In this document: in pieces, positions 9,146 through 19,695 of the stretch
Position numbering within the stretch: the first letter of the stretch is position 1
Layout: the number at the start of each line of letters is the position of its first letter
Assembly: GCA_963575745.1 (NCBI GenBank)
Contig: CAUYUJ010020755.1
Span: forward strand, 57,501-100,000
Origin: Prorocentrum cordatum
Lineage: Eukaryota; Sar; Dinophyceae; Prorocentrales; Prorocentraceae
Length of the DNA: 42,500 nucleotides
Direction of reading: 5' to 3'
The notes under the pieces: model-generated
What the model was told of the DNA's origin: nothing
The model's input: the letters and a program-made list of their open reading frames with translations, nothing else
Databases searched by the model: none
Translations under genes and position numbers: made by a program

Positions 9146-10253
9146 CGCCAGGTGTCGGGCCCGTGCGTGTGCGATCTGCGCCGATAAAGCGGAGGTCGGC
9201 GAAGACGTCGGCCGGGCTGCGGCGCGCCGGGCAGGTCACCAAGCTGCATGGTGTCGGTGCTCTGCATGAGCTATATGTGGCATGCGTGGTGCAAGATGCG
9301 TCGGCGCTGTAGTCGCGCAGCCTACGCGCCGTGGACGAAGGGCTCGAGACAGATGGCGTACTCCCTATCTTCGTCGCTGAAAACAGCAACTGCGTGAGGC
9401 GTAGCTGGCGCCTCAGCCAGTATTGGAGGAGAGTTAGTCGGCGCCTCTGCCCAACTTTGTTCGGCTTGTGAGTGCCTGCTCTCGTAATCTAGCTCCAGTG
9501 CTAGCTAGCTGTGTGCTGTGAAGCTCGTCGAGGTGTCGTCGTTGGGTGTAGTCGACGGTGGAATGTATGCTGTGCTCGGACCCATTGCTCGTCTCGCGGT
9601 TGGCAAACCACGTGGCCGCTCTCCCTGATGGTTGGCTCACGTCCACTGGCCTGTCTGTGTTGAACAAGGCCAATCTGGAAAGGGTGTCCGGCACTGGCGG
9701 TGGCGTGGGTGCCGGCGCCGATGACGGTGGCCAAATAGAGCTCGATCCGCATGGCGTGCCGATGCCGAACATGGCCACTGACGGCATGTCGGCCCAGCTT
9801 GGCCGCGGCACGTCGGCAGCTGGCGGCGTGGCAGCTGTGGCCTGTGCGTGGGGGCCGCCCAGCCAGTCGCGCCCGTAATCTTGCCTCAAAGAGAATGCAC
9901 CGCCAACTCGTGTCCACTGTGGTGGTGCGGGTGACGCTGTCGGAGCTGTGGGTGTGGCTGATGCTGGCCCCCCCGCTGCTGCCGTGTGGGTCTGCGACAC
10001 AATTGCAGATCCCGGTGGCGAGCAGAGGCTTGCACGCGGCCCGTGACATCGCCCATCTCCTGTCGTAGTCGTGGTAGCTCGGCGTCGCGGGGGACGGGTG
10101 ATGACGATGGAAATGCCGCGCCCGCCCGATGTGACCACTGACTGTGGCCAACATGTTTGTCGCGAGCCGTCGGGCGGCGAGCTTGGCGTAGTAGCTGCTG
10201 CTGTTGGCCGCGGTGCTGCTGATGCTGTTGTAGGCCGTTCGCTATTCCAGGAA
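9123..10253 (-). pseudogene. Retroelement linker region, frame unclear
   Basis: Between zinc knuckle and protease. A minus-strand frame at 9434-10138 is Pro/Ser/Thr/Ala-rich (for example SAPAPTPPPVPDTLSRLALF) as expected of a spacer in such polyproteins, but it stops before the protease frame begins. No domain is recognisable. Confidence 0.35.
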
Positions 10254-10700
10254 TCAGCGCTCTGCGTGGGGCCACTCGCGCCAGAGCATGCAGACAGAGT
10301 CTGCTTGCGGCTGGCGGTTTCCCTGAGTACTCAAGCCGCATGTGTTCGTCGGGGGGTGCTGCTCAGCTCGGCAGGGTGGCCCTTGCTGCCCAAGGTTTGA
10401 CTGTGGTGTGGGTGCTGGTGGCGATAGGGCGCATGCGTCGAAGAAGAGACGGCGCTCTTGGTCGCGGCGCCGGGGGCAGCCGCGCACGAATTGCTCCTCA
10501 GAGTCGCACTCGTGGCATTTGATCTGCACCCCGTCGGGGCACATAGGGCTGCCTCGAAAGCCCGAACCGATGCCGCTGGTCCTGAATCTCCCTTTCCCCA
10601 TGCATTTGCCCGCCCCGAAGCCCGCAGATGTCTCTCGGATGTCATTTTCGGACAGGTCGGCCAGGCAGGCCAGGTAGCCCTTGCCGTGGCACTTGCCCAT
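10254..10700 (-). pseudogene. Gag zinc-knuckle segment
   Basis: A 148-residue minus-strand frame. A Gly/Lys-rich basic stretch (GKGRFRTSGIGSGFRG, about residues 35-50) precedes KCHECDSEEQFVRGCPRR at residues 61-78 (10476-10517 for the knuckle). Spacing is C-x2-C-x4-Q-x4-C: both spacings are exactly those of the retroviral-type CCHC knuckle that binds nucleic acid, but the His is Gln (Gln70). The GKG-rich lead into a CxxC knuckle is typical of dinoflagellate Copia-like Gag. The frame is broken on both sides. Confidence 0.65.
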
Positions 10701-11225
10701 CTTCTCAATGACCCTCCGGACGCGGCGCGCGGGCTTGTGGTTATTGAGTCGTCGCCGTCGTGCTGGCGCGCTCGTAGGCCCGGAACAGGTGGGCGTCGCG
10801 TTGCTCGGGGTCGTCGGCGGCTATCTTTCCTTCGCCGAATGAGCTGGTTATGTCGGTGTTGGTGCCTGAGTCGATGGCAGCTGCGAGAGTGCCTACTGCG
10901 TTGGTGGTGCTGGTGCAGGTGGGCTCGGCGCCGCTCCCAATGGTGCCGGGCCCGGGCCGTCCGAGCTCGACCCAGCTGCAGTGTCCTAGACGCTCTGAGC
11001 CGGATCAGGTGCAGCGTAACCGTGGGATCGGTCTGCCGTTGGGTCGAGTGGACCGCCGAAGCGGTCGCGTGCCCAAAGTGTCGCAGTTTACCCGTCATAT
11101 GTGCGACTTGTGCTGCGTTGGTCGGGTAGCCATGTTGCCACGCTGCAACATCATGGTCGGCTGCGCGTTTGACGCTCCTTCCGCGCGCGAGAGGACGCTG
11201 AGACCCTCGCGGCCGATCGAGAATT
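10701..11225 (-). pseudogene. Gag interior, frameshifted
   Basis: Lies between the Gag helical segment and the zinc knuckle. No single frame stays protein-like; the open minus-strand frame at 10331-11257 is Arg/His/Ala-rich and looks like a shifted reading. Confidence 0.4.
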
Positions 11226-11753
11226 GACCAGCTGGGCGCGGTTGCGGAAGATGTCAAAACGTGTGAAGAGGTTATCTATGCGCTCCTGCGGCAATCGATT
11301 GAAGCTCAGGAGTGCCGAGACAGCCGGGGCGCGCGCCTCCTCGCCCAGTTGGAACAGGCGTTCGGCGCCAGACTGTGTATCAGGAAGGTCATCTGTGGCG
11401 CTGGGTTGCCGTTGATGATGCCTCCCTGCATGGCGACATCTGGCGGCCGCTCGCCCGCGTATTCTCGGGCCATGCGGTGGGGCGAGATGAGACGTGGGCC
11501 GCCTGGCGGAACTTGTTGAGGTTTGCTTCGCCAGTGACCAAATCATCGCCTCCCGTGCCCATCGTTTGAAGGGGACCTGAGATTGCTGCTCGGGCCCCCA
11601 GGTGCACAAGTGCCGCGTGCTGCCGTTACCGCCGCCTGCGTCCATGCAAGTGAGGCGGCTGGCCAGGGCAAACATGCCCACTCCGATGGCCTTCCATCCG
11701 GAATGGAGGTCCTTCCGCCATGGGTCATGGAGGTGCTGGAGCCGGGGGCCCAC
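11226..11753 (-). pseudogene. Gag (capsid-like) segment
   Basis: Minus-strand frame with DPWRKDLHSGWKAIG near its start (residues 10-24) and AVSALLSFNRLPQERIDNLF then TRFDIFRNRAQLV at residues 144-176 (11226-11324). The second block, an amphipathic stretch of the form (F)xRxxxExID-x3-TRF-x2-xRxRA, is what I recognise from dinoflagellate Copia-type Gag. The frame degenerates immediately afterwards. The role in an active element would be particle assembly around the RNA. Confidence 0.55.
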
Positions 11754-11849
11754 CGGCGGCGTTGCTCTGACCGTGGGCCTCGGGGCCGCCGTGGGTCCCT
11801 GCCCCGAGTGTGTTCCTCTTCGTCAGCGTATTGCGTGTGATCTTCCGTC

Positions 11850-12025
11850 GTGTCGTCGTGGCTGTCGCCGCTCTCGGGACACCCCGCGACGTAGCTGCGA
11901 ATGTTCCCTTCGTGCGTCGCGTCGTCGTCGTGCTCGCTGCGCTCGAGACACTCCGCAACATAATTGCGGACGTGCCCTTCGTGCGTCGCGTCGTCGCTGT
12001 TCTGGGTGCCGCCAACTGCGCGATT
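11850..12025 (-). repeat. 66-bp direct repeat encoding a 22-residue unit
   Basis: Two good copies plus part of a third of a 66-bp unit containing cccttcgtgcgtcgcgtcg. On the minus strand it reads DDATHEG-x2-R-x-YVA-x-C and the acidic DD-rich spacer. Because 66 is a multiple of three, the repeat keeps the frame open upstream of the Gag block. A weaker echo (cgcaacatagttgcga) lies at 12198-12215. Confidence 0.7.
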
Positions 12026-12142
12026 GTCAAGGGAAGTGCGCATCGGTGGGTGTGGTGATCTTTCGCGTGCCAAGTGAACGAAAACAGGTGGTCCCAGACG
12101 TGTTGCAATGCCCCTTGGAGCGAAGACAACGTAGTTGTTCAA

Positions 12143-15120
12143 CAGTCCACCGGTATTCCACTCTCATCCGAACTCTGATCCGCCTGCGTTGTCCAGGGAT
12201 CCCGCAACATAGTTGCGATAATATCGGGACCATTGGCTGAGGCTGCTGATGTGATGAATGGTGTACTTTAATTTCAACCGAAAACAAGACCCGTGGTTCC
12301 GAAAACGCCTCCAACGTGGTTGGAGCACGCCCCAGGAGAAACGAAGGCAGCGACGGGGCGGCGCCGCGCTCCCTGAGGTTCTCGATGATGTCTTTGTTAT
12401 GGTAGATGTCCTTCTTGTCCGACTTAGCAGACGCGAGGAGCATGAAAACGGAGGGCAGGATAATCCAACGGACTCTCGCCGAACACGAATTGGAGGATGG
12501 CCGACAAGTAAGAGACTGGCCGAGAAGCAACGCGGGCCATGGTGACAGAACGGGAAGGTCGGAGCTGTGCTCCGGTACCAACTATGAAAGCGGATGGTCA
12601 GGTACGCGATTTTTCTACTACGCGCAGGTAAGACGAGGCAATTCCGGGCACGGGTGCACGGCCGGCTACCCAGGCCCTAATGGCAGCGGGAACGAGGAGA
12701 AAATTTAACAAAACGAAGAAGGCAAGAACAATGAATAGGCGACCGTTCGAGTCGGGGGTCCCCGAGGGCTGCCGGGTGTCTTCGCTCTTGAGCGAGGGGG
12801 GCGATCTGGGGGGGCAGCTAAGGGGGGGAAGCGTCGAAATTGATTCGGCGATGCATCGCCTTTAGAAGTTCCCGAAAGCTTAGATCAGCGAGAGGTACCC
12901 AAAAACCACGCGCACGCTCCTGGGCGGGGTGGGCTACCAAGCCCCCGTCGGCGATGAACGGGCGGTTGGGGGTCGGTGTCCCCTTGAATCACCCCCCACG
13001 TCGTTGCCCCCGATTGAACGCCCGCGCCGCCAAAGTGGCAAGAGCCTGCCCTCAGTGCGAGCAGCAGACGGCCGCGCAGGACGGAAGCACGAGAAGGAGG
13101 AGAAGGAAGAGAAGAAGGAAGAGGAGAAGGGGACGCCTTCGCACACCTTTCAGGGACGGAGCCTCTCGGAGGCATCCTGGAACCATCTCGGGGCCTCGCT
13201 GGGGGCACTTCTGGCCCTTTCTGAAAGCCCGCTCTGGGACCCTGTTGGACATCTCTGGGGGCTCCATTCGTGGACGGCGGCGGCGGCGGCGGCGGCGAGG
13301 GGGGCCCTCCCGCCTGCGCGCGCCCCCCCCCCCCCCCCCACTTCATCGACCCTCGAGCCTCGATCCCCGTGTACCCTCGAGCCTCGACCCTCGAAGCCTC
13401 GAGCCGTCGAGGCCCCCGGGCGGGAGGGCCCCTCGAGGACGGGGGCGCGGGCCCCGCGCGGGGAGAGGCCGACGCCCCCGCGGGCACCTCCCCTCCCCGG
13501 GGGCGAAGGGGGCCCCCTCCCCCTCGGGAGGCCGCCCTCCGCCGTTGCCCTTCGCCCTCCTCCTGCGCGCCGCCGCCCGCCCCCGGGCGGCCCGAGGGCA
13601 CGAGCCTCGGCCCCCCAGCCCCTCAAGCCTCGGTCCCCGACGCGCCCTCGAGCCTCGGCCCCAGAGCCTGGCCCCCCCTCTCTCCTCGAGCCTCCGCCAT
13701 CCGCCCTCCCGGCCCAGGAGCCGTTGGCGCCGCGATTCCTTCGCCGCGTGGGCCACGGGGAGTTCGCTTCGGCGCGAGTTCGTGGGGGGGCGATCATTTT
13801 TTTTTTGGGGGGGGGAAGAAAAGGTGGCCTCTTCGGGCCCTGGAGGCCCCCTCTTGGGCCCTAGAGGGTCCTTTCAGGGGCCGCGCCCCCTCGTATATTG
13901 CCACCTCCACTTGCGCGTCCTCCGTTTCGCGACCCCTTCCGCAGGGCTGGCTCTTCATCCTGAGCGGTATCACGACGGCCCCAGGGCCTCAACTAGCCTC
14001 CAGAGGCTGGACACGCGGAACAGCTTGTGCGTTTCGGGTGTCGAACCTTCGCTGCGAAGCAGTCCATATCGGTGTGCCCCCCTGACGCCCTGGCGCTCTC
14101 GCCACCCACCAGTAAACGCGCTCCCACTCGAGATTTCCTCAATCATTACTCAGCACAGGTGCCCTTTGCTTGCCCCCCCCAAAACGGCCCTCCGACAAAA
14201 CCACCGCTCCGATCGACAACTCACCGATTTGCTATGCAGGACTGGCGCTCTCGCCTCGGCGCCGCACGCCGGCCCCTCTACAAACACAACGCTGCCGCTC
14301 GAGCCTTCCTGATATTCTGCTTAGGTGCTCGTGCTCGTCGCCGAAAACCCGCCATCCCAGCCGTCAGGTTTCCAAGAGACTCTCACGAACTCCAATGAAG
14401 GCACCAGAAGCTCCCAAGAGGACCCCTGAAGGCCTTCTCAAGGACCGCCTAAGACGGTCCCGGCAGCCAACAGGGTAGCCCCGCAAGTGCGCAAGGATCC
14501 TCACAGTCTCCGCTTCTGCTCGTGCTCCTCGCCCCCACTTTTCTTCTCGAGCGATGTACTCGTTGTAGTTTGTTTTCCCCCGCCGATCCCCCCCAAGAAC
14601 GCCTCGAATGGCGCTAGTTTGGTTTGTTGTGGTCGTCCACTTCACCGCTCCCCGAATCTGCACCGACTCAGTTGACGTGTCGTGCGATCCGACGGCCCAA
14701 GAATGCACCGGGAGAGGCGAGGGCTCGACCTCCTTGGACAGGAGATCTGGGCGAGGAAATACCTGGCCCCCGATGTATCAAACAGTGCTCCCATGAAGGG
14801 GGGGGAACCACGATGGATGCACGTTGCGTGTTTGAGCGTCGCACCAGTTCGGCAAAGTGCAGTCATCACGCTGCCACAAGGGAGCACTGAATAAGAAACG
14901 AACGTGCTTTTCTGGCCACGGCGAGCCTCGACCACCACGAAGAAGTTCCCTTCCCCGACCCAGATCTGAGGGACGGCCCGAAACCAGAACCCCTCCTGAG
15001 CCCAACGTAGTCCCTCTTTCAGCTTCTCGACTGTGCGCCGTCGTGGACGGCGACGACATCTGGTCGATCTTGAAGTCTAAAGTGATTATAGAACAATATT
15101 GAAGCTGGAATGGGAAGGAC
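12143..15120. other. Long stretch without a recognisable gene
   Basis: Contents I can name: a purine-rich gaagga segment at about 13090-13135, a very GC-rich, CCTCGAGCC-rich segment at 13330-13760 in which frames are open on both strands for compositional reasons, homopolymer runs (poly-C at 13325, poly-T/poly-G at 13797-13816), and unremarkable sequence from 13900 to 15100. No domain was recognised in any frame. Confidence 0.5.
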
Positions 15121-15134
15121 TAGACTCCGCCGGA

Positions 15135-15180
15135 CCCCCTGTGGAGCCATCAGGCTGGCGCTGATGGCTCCACACAGGGG
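15135..15180. other. Strong 18-bp stem hairpin
   Basis: cccctgtggagccatcag and ctgatggctccacacagggg are complementary apart from a two-base bulge, with a seven-base loop gctggcg. The stem is long and GC-rich and would be stable in RNA of either strand. No poly-T tract follows, so a terminator reading has no support. Confidence 0.8.
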
Positions 15181-15426
15181 CCCATCCTGAGCCCAAGATA
15201 GTCTAGATTTCAGTGTCTTGTCTGGTAGTTGTTGTGATCGAGGTGGGAGAGGAAGTCGAGCCTGGCGCCCAAACGGCACAATGGCAAAACAAACCTGTGC
15301 GCATGCATCACTGCGAAGGAAGGGAGGAAAGGAGGAGGAAGGGAAGAGGATAATCGGATCGGCTTGGAAGTCCGCGCAAGGGTTCCACCAGGGAGCCACA
15401 GCCGGGGGCGTGCATCTACACTCGAG

Positions 15427-15803
15427 CAACTGCAGTCCCAGGGAGGAGGAGGGGAAGGAGAACAGGGAGGGATGATGATAATGATGATGATGCTGATGAT
15501 GATGATGATGATGATGATGAGGAGGAGGAGGGGGGAGGAGGGGAGGAGGAGGAGGAGGATGAGGATGAGGAGGAGGAGGAGGAGGAGGAGGAGAGGAGGA
15601 AGGAGGAGGAAGGAGGAAGAGGAAGGAGGAAGGAAGGAGGAGGAGGAGGAGGAGGAGGAGGAGGAGGAGGAGGAGGAGGAGGAGGAGGAGGAGGAGGAGG
15701 AGGAGGGGAGGAGGAGGAGGAGGAGGGGGAGGAGGAGGAGGAGGAGGAGGAGGAGGAGGAGAAGGAGGAGGAGGAGGAGGAGGAGGAGGAGGAGCGGAGG
15801 AGG
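15427..15803 (+). repeat. (GGA)n array with an internal (GAT)n block
   Basis: Polypurine triplet array; 15471-15520 is (GAT/ATG)n. Frames through it encode poly-Glu/Gly/Arg and are not genes. Confidence 0.97.
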
Positions 15804-15929
15804 AGAGGAAGGTTCTTGTCATCGCTGTTTCTAGTTGTTGTGTTTTTTTGAGCCGCGCCCGGGCCCCGAGGGCCGCCCGCCGCCCTGGCCCCTCCGCGAG
15901 CCGCAGCAGGAGCGTGGCCGCGCCCGCGG

Positions 15930-16240
15930 TCCAGCGCGCCGCCGCCATCGCGGGCCGAGGGTGCGTTTCGTAGACTACGGGGGGGCAACTGGGCCTGAGC
16001 GGCTGCCCCTCCCACAAGCGGGTGGCGCCGAGAACGTCGCGCACCGCGGGGCGCGAGGCGCGAAGTCGGGCGACCCATGGGGGGGGGCACTGCCGAGCAC
16101 GACGCTGACGTGGCGCGACGGCGGATGCGGACAATGACGTCGGCGGCGAAGTCGACGGCGACGTCTACGACGCCCGCTCCGGCGCGCCGCCGCCGCCACC
16201 GCGGCGCCAAGGGTGCGTTTCGTAGGCTACGGGGGAGTTG
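15930..16240 (+). repeat. Local direct repeat with R2 fragment
   Basis: gcgcgccgccgccNccgcgg followed by gggtgcgtttcgta-g-R-ctacgggg occurs twice (about 15930-15985 and 16178-16237). Between them, 16080-16195 (gggggcactgccgagcacgacgctgac ... cggcggcgaagtcgacggcg) is a copy of 22434-22548. Confidence 0.7.
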
Positions 16241-16244
16241 AATA

Positions 16245-16330
16245 AACGCCAATTATGGGGGTCGGGGTGGTTTAGCTTCATTCGAAAAATTAAATGAACG
16301 CCATAAACATCAATTTCTGGCGTTCCGAAC
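16245..16330 (+). other. AT-richer inverted-repeat patch
   Basis: aacgcca at 16246 and tggcgtt at about 16317 form outer arms, and attatgg/ccataaa lie inside, around an otherwise AT-rich 85-bp segment in very GC-rich DNA. Possible short foldback remnant. Confidence 0.4.
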
Positions 16331-16654
16331 AAATTTATGGGATCCGCGCCAGACCCCCCTCCCCGGCGCGCGGAGCTCGCCAAGGGCGGCGCCGGGGGGG
16401 GGGCTGCCCAACGCGGAGCCAAGCAATCCACGCGGAGCGCCGAAAGTTCATGTCTATGGCGTCTTTTCTTTTCGATTCATTGCCTCCTCGCCCCCCGCAG
16501 TGCGCAAGGCCCGAGCGGGCCAGGAACCCCCGCCCCCGAGCGGCGGGCGCGCGGCGGCGGCGGCGGCGGGCGCCGGCGGAGGCGGGTGGCGGCGGCTCCC
16601 GGAGGCGGCGGGGCTCGGCGGAGGCGGGCGGCGGCCCCTGCCTGTGTTCTCCGC

Positions 16655-16766
16655 CGCCTCCTCCTCCTCCTCCTCCTGCTCCTCCTCCTGCTCCTCCTCC
16701 TCTTCCTCTTCCTCCTCCCCCTCCCCCTCCTGCTCCTCCTCCTCCTCCTCCTCCTCCTCCTCCTCC
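16655..16766 (+). repeat. (CCT)n polypyrimidine array
   Basis: Seen from the minus strand it is (GGA)n just downstream of the LINE 3' region, in the position of a LINE simple-repeat tail. Confidence 0.95.
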
Positions 16767-16811
16767 ACCTCGAGCGTAGCAGAAGGCGCGCCGAATTCTC
16801 CAACGACGCCA

Positions 16812-17375
16812 TCAGCTCGCTGGCCGCTTGACCTGAAACCTCGCCGCCCTGAGTTGCGAGGCGGCATCGGCGGCAAAAGTGACAGGGCGCACAGGAGAGG
16901 CCAGAACACGCAGAGCATTGTACAAGTGAAAGGCATAAACTGGGATTGCGCATGAATTTCGAGATGGGTTGAGCACGCCAAATCTAGCAACAGGATTCGG
17001 AGCGAGATCGGCTTCGGCAACCTTGGACCAAAGCTCCACGGACCTCGGACACGACCGAAAATAACACAAACGATCCGAGCACTGCAAGCACAAAAAAACA
17101 TGGAGTGTGCTTTTGAAATCTACTGTTAGTTGTCCAAGCGGTGCCGAAAGTTTTAAACATAGCGAAGCGCCAGGAAGGAGGAAGGGGCATAACCATTTCT
17201 CGGCAAAGACCCCAGTCGATGCCGTCAATGTCCGCGAGGTTTTGAGGGCGCCCTCTTCGAAGGCGAGCCGCGAACGTTGAAGACAGTTTATCAGGATAGA
17301 CGCGTGCTTTGAGGTGAAGAGCGGGAGTACGTTGAGGATGGAGAGCTTTTCGAATAAGATGAGGATTGTCTCCAC
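16812..17375 (-). pseudogene. LINE C-terminal region
   Basis: Minus-strand frame of 187 residues rich in Leu/Ser/Ala/Cys (for example ARFGVLNPSRNSCAIPVYAF). It follows the RT in the expected place and has natural composition. I do not identify an RNase H or zinc-finger motif. A CCHC-like end is not visible. Confidence 0.45.
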
Positions 17376-17418
17376 GAATCATCTTCGGCATCGGGGCACA
17401 GGTGCATCCCCAGGTGCT

Positions 17419-17783
17419 TCAGCTTTCCCAAGATATCACCCAAGCTCCTAAGAAATTCCAAATCCAGGAACGATGCCTGTCGGCGCAGTCGGGGGTGGCC
17501 GAGTCGATTAGAGGAACAATCTGGCATTTCGGGATCTTGATCTTGAGATGTGCGATGTGCTGGGTCTGCGCGAAGACCGAGTCGACCTCGGGCAGGACAG
17601 ACATGCACAAGAGCGCGCCATGCCGATATCGTCGGCGCGCGCCCGAGTGTGGCCGCGGCCCGTGCCGCCCACCACTCTGCGGAACTCGGTCAGAAACGGG
17701 TCGAGCGCGAGGCTGAAGAAAAGGCCTGATGCTGGACGCCCTTGGGTTATACCTGCAGTGATGAAGTACGTGAACTTGGTTAC
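17419..17783 (-). pseudogene. LINE reverse transcriptase, motifs B to D
   Basis: Reading from 17783: KFTYFITAGITQGRPASGLF with FSLALDPFL (motif B region, G-x-x-Q-G), then ARADDIG at about 17622-17640, the catalytic Asp-Asp pair of motif C (17628-17633). The frame shifts immediately after ADDIG; the neighbouring frame continues with LLCMSVLPEVDSVFAQTQHI and KIKIPKCQIVPLID, the LK-x-P-KC block typical of LINE RTs. Catalytic aspartates are kept although the frame is lost. Confidence 0.75.
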
Positions 17784-17801
17784 TTCCCCTATGTTCCCCG
17801 A

Positions 17802-18353
17802 TCATATTACATTGATACATATGTATGTATGTATGTATGTATGTATGTTTGTATAGATGTATGTATATATATATATGTATATATATACACATGTGTGTAG
17901 GATGTCAAAAAGCCAGCGGAGAGGCGGGGGGTCCAGCGCGTCAAGCACGAGCATAAGCCAGCGCTGGCACGGGCTGAGAGAGGCATGACCGAGGTCTAAG
18001 CCCACTGGGAGCGGAGGCGATGCTTTAGGGCCCATGGAATACACCCCAGAGTACGCGTCCAGGTCCACGATATTCAAACATAAATTTCTGCCAGAAGCAA
18101 AACCATGCTGATTCGAGTCGAGTCCAGCAGGCGCGCGACGAGACAGCTCAAAACGACGGACTCCAGCCAAAAGCTTGCAATCGGTGTTCTCGAGGCCCGA
18201 GGGCCCGGTGTCTCCGACGCCCCGAAGGACCCCCTCCGCGTCGTTCGCCTCCGCACCTTTGGGGATGAACGCGCCCGGGAGCCCATTGAAGTGCCGGTTC
18301 AGAGTGGCCCTGCAAGATCCACTGCAGGCTCTCAAAAAAGACGTCGGCGCCAC
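17802..18353 (-). pseudogene. LINE reverse transcriptase, fingers to motif A
   Basis: FNGLPGAFIPKG (residues 22-33, motif 1), SGLENTDCKLLA (52-63, motif 2), QHGFASGRN (82-90), then LPVGLDLGHASLSPCQRWLM (115-134, motif A with Asp120 at 17994-17996). After DPPPLRWLFDILHTC the frame runs into a TATA/GTAT microsatellite and is lost. Motif 2 and A are degenerate relative to functional family members. Confidence 0.7.
17813..17891 (+). repeat. (ATGT)n/(AT)n microsatellite inside the RT
   Basis: About 80 bp of ATGT repeats passing into ATATAT, lying between RT motifs A and B. It has expanded at a site of coding origin and replaces or displaces coding sequence. Confidence 0.95.
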
Positions 18354-18388
18354 GTGGCGCTCTCTGTCGAGCGGCGTATCTGAGCCGG

Positions 18389-19094
18389 TCAGGGGCAGGT
18401 CCCGAGTCCTCTTGGCGCCTCAAGAGGTCCTGCAAGAACTTGACGGTGGGGGGTGGCAGATCGCTGCGCGCCACCTGGGGAACATGAGCCCCGAGTAAGT
18501 CCAGAGCCCTGGAGTAGTCGAACTCTTTGCTTCCAATAATCCGTGAGACCCTGGAGGACCTGGCTCGGCTCTTGCATGGTTTGGCCCTGGGCCCTGATTC
18601 CCGAGAGGCGCGCTCGCCCGTCGAACGGCGACCAAAGCTGGGCAACTTTGTTTATTTTCTGCGCCCGTCCTCGCAGGCGACGCTGACGGTGCTCATTGGC
18701 CGTCGCGTCGATGCTCGCCTGGATCTGACGGCGTCGCTTCTCAGCCAGCTCGGCGTGCAACTGATCAGAGAGCTGGGTGAACTTGACTGGTTCGACGAGG
18801 TGTGCGCAGCCAGCTTGCAGATATAAGTCTAGGTGCTCACGTGCGAGATGGTGCGTGAGTATCGAACGTTCTGCAAGGCGTGCATCTTCGCGAAATGCAG
18901 CGCGCGCAGCTACGTGCGATGAAGTATCTAGCTTGATGTCTGGGTGCCTTATGTACAACAATAGCGTTGCGTGCATAACGTGCTGCTTCTATCATGAGCT
19001 TCTTATAGTACTCGTGCTGCAAAGGGGTACTCAAGTGGCCAAACTCTGCGGCGTCCACCGCCTTCTGCAAGAACTGCGCGCACTCACTAGTCAT
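18389..19094 (-). pseudogene. LINE linker between endonuclease and RT
   Basis: Two overlapping frames. The upstream one (18837-19094) has HEYYKKLMIEAARYARNAIV; the next (18389-18976) has LAREHLDLYLQAGCAHLVEP and KINKVAQLWSPFDGRARLSG; a third from about 18530 has ALDLLGAHVPQVARSDLPPP. All are in the composition and order of dinoflagellate LINE spacers, showing at least two frame changes. Confidence 0.6.
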
Positions 19095-19224
19095 GTGGAT
19101 CTCCTTCGGGATGGGCCTCGAGGCCTCGGGGGGCGGGGGGCGCTGGGCCAGCGTGGCGCAGACACCTGCGTGATCGGAAATCTGCTTGGCTTGTAACTAC
19201 TCGGGGATCCCAGTAACTTCATCA

Positions 19225-19626
19225 CTAGTGGCCTGCTGCGAGATGACCCGCCCGGGAGATGAGCAAAAAAAGGCGAACAATGAACGAGGGGTGCTTCTCG
19301 CCCGCGTGGAAGTGCGTCGGGCCCCCCAGCTCAGACTCGGTGAGCTGCCGCGCAACATCCCGCCACCCAAGAGGCTGCAGAAGAGGGGGGAGAGGGGCTG
19401 CAGTCTCATGGTCGGTCGGGGTGGGCGGGGTCGGAGCCTGCAAATCGAAGTTGAAGCCCCCTGCCGCGATCGCTAGCTTACTTTGCGGTTCATCTCTCGA
19501 GTCGAGGATGGATGCGAAGATGTGCTGAATAGCATATTGACGTGCAGCTGCGCTAAGACCATGCTTATGAACGTTGTACTGTGCCATCCATGCTGAACGA
19601 TCAGCTGCCGAGAACTTTGTGAACAA
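19225..19626 (-). pseudogene. LINE endonuclease, C-terminal half
   Basis: KFSAADRSAWMAQYNVHKHG begins the frame; SKLAIAAGGFNFD (residues 49-61) is the position of the GDFN motif, with Gly57 (19456-19458) in place of the catalytic Asp; GGPTHFHAG and RLFLLISRAG follow in the place of the last strands. The endonuclease would be inactive even without frameshifts. Endonuclease normally nicks the target DNA for priming. Confidence 0.7.
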
Positions 19627-19695
19627 TACTCGTCCTGGAACCAGGGCCTCGCTGGGGGGACTATAAGGCGCTGGCTACCGAAAAGCCTAGCTCTC

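Larger units (their letters stand above)
7480..12142 (-). mobile_element. Decayed Gag-protease-dUTPase retrotransposon
   Basis: Four landmarks lie in the expected N-to-C order on the minus strand: a Gag helical segment (11226-11353), a zinc-knuckle region (10254-10700), a retropepsin-like domain (8378-8833) and a dUTPase domain (7856-8263). They fall in several reading frames, so the polyprotein is broken upstream of the protease, while protease and dUTPase share one open frame. No reverse transcriptase, RNase H or integrase is visible before the GAG array, and no long terminal repeats were found, so the copy is truncated. The Gag and protease blocks resemble what I know of dinoflagellate Copia-like polyproteins; the dUTPase is an addition I do not know from that family. 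Confidence 0.7.

Noticed and set aside
7480-12142. Endogenous large DNA virus fragment because of the dUTPase
   Set aside because: Gag, zinc-knuckle and retropepsin-like blocks upstream in the same orientation make a retroelement the simpler reading.
12840-14312. 490-codon plus-strand frame
   Set aside because: It crosses a GC-rich segment where the minus strand and another plus frame are equally open; Pro/Arg/Gly-rich composition without motifs.
17488-17520. tRNA-Ser/Leu-like ggggtggccgagtcg
   Set aside because: It lies inside the LINE reverse-transcriptase coding region and has no acceptor or anticodon stem partner.
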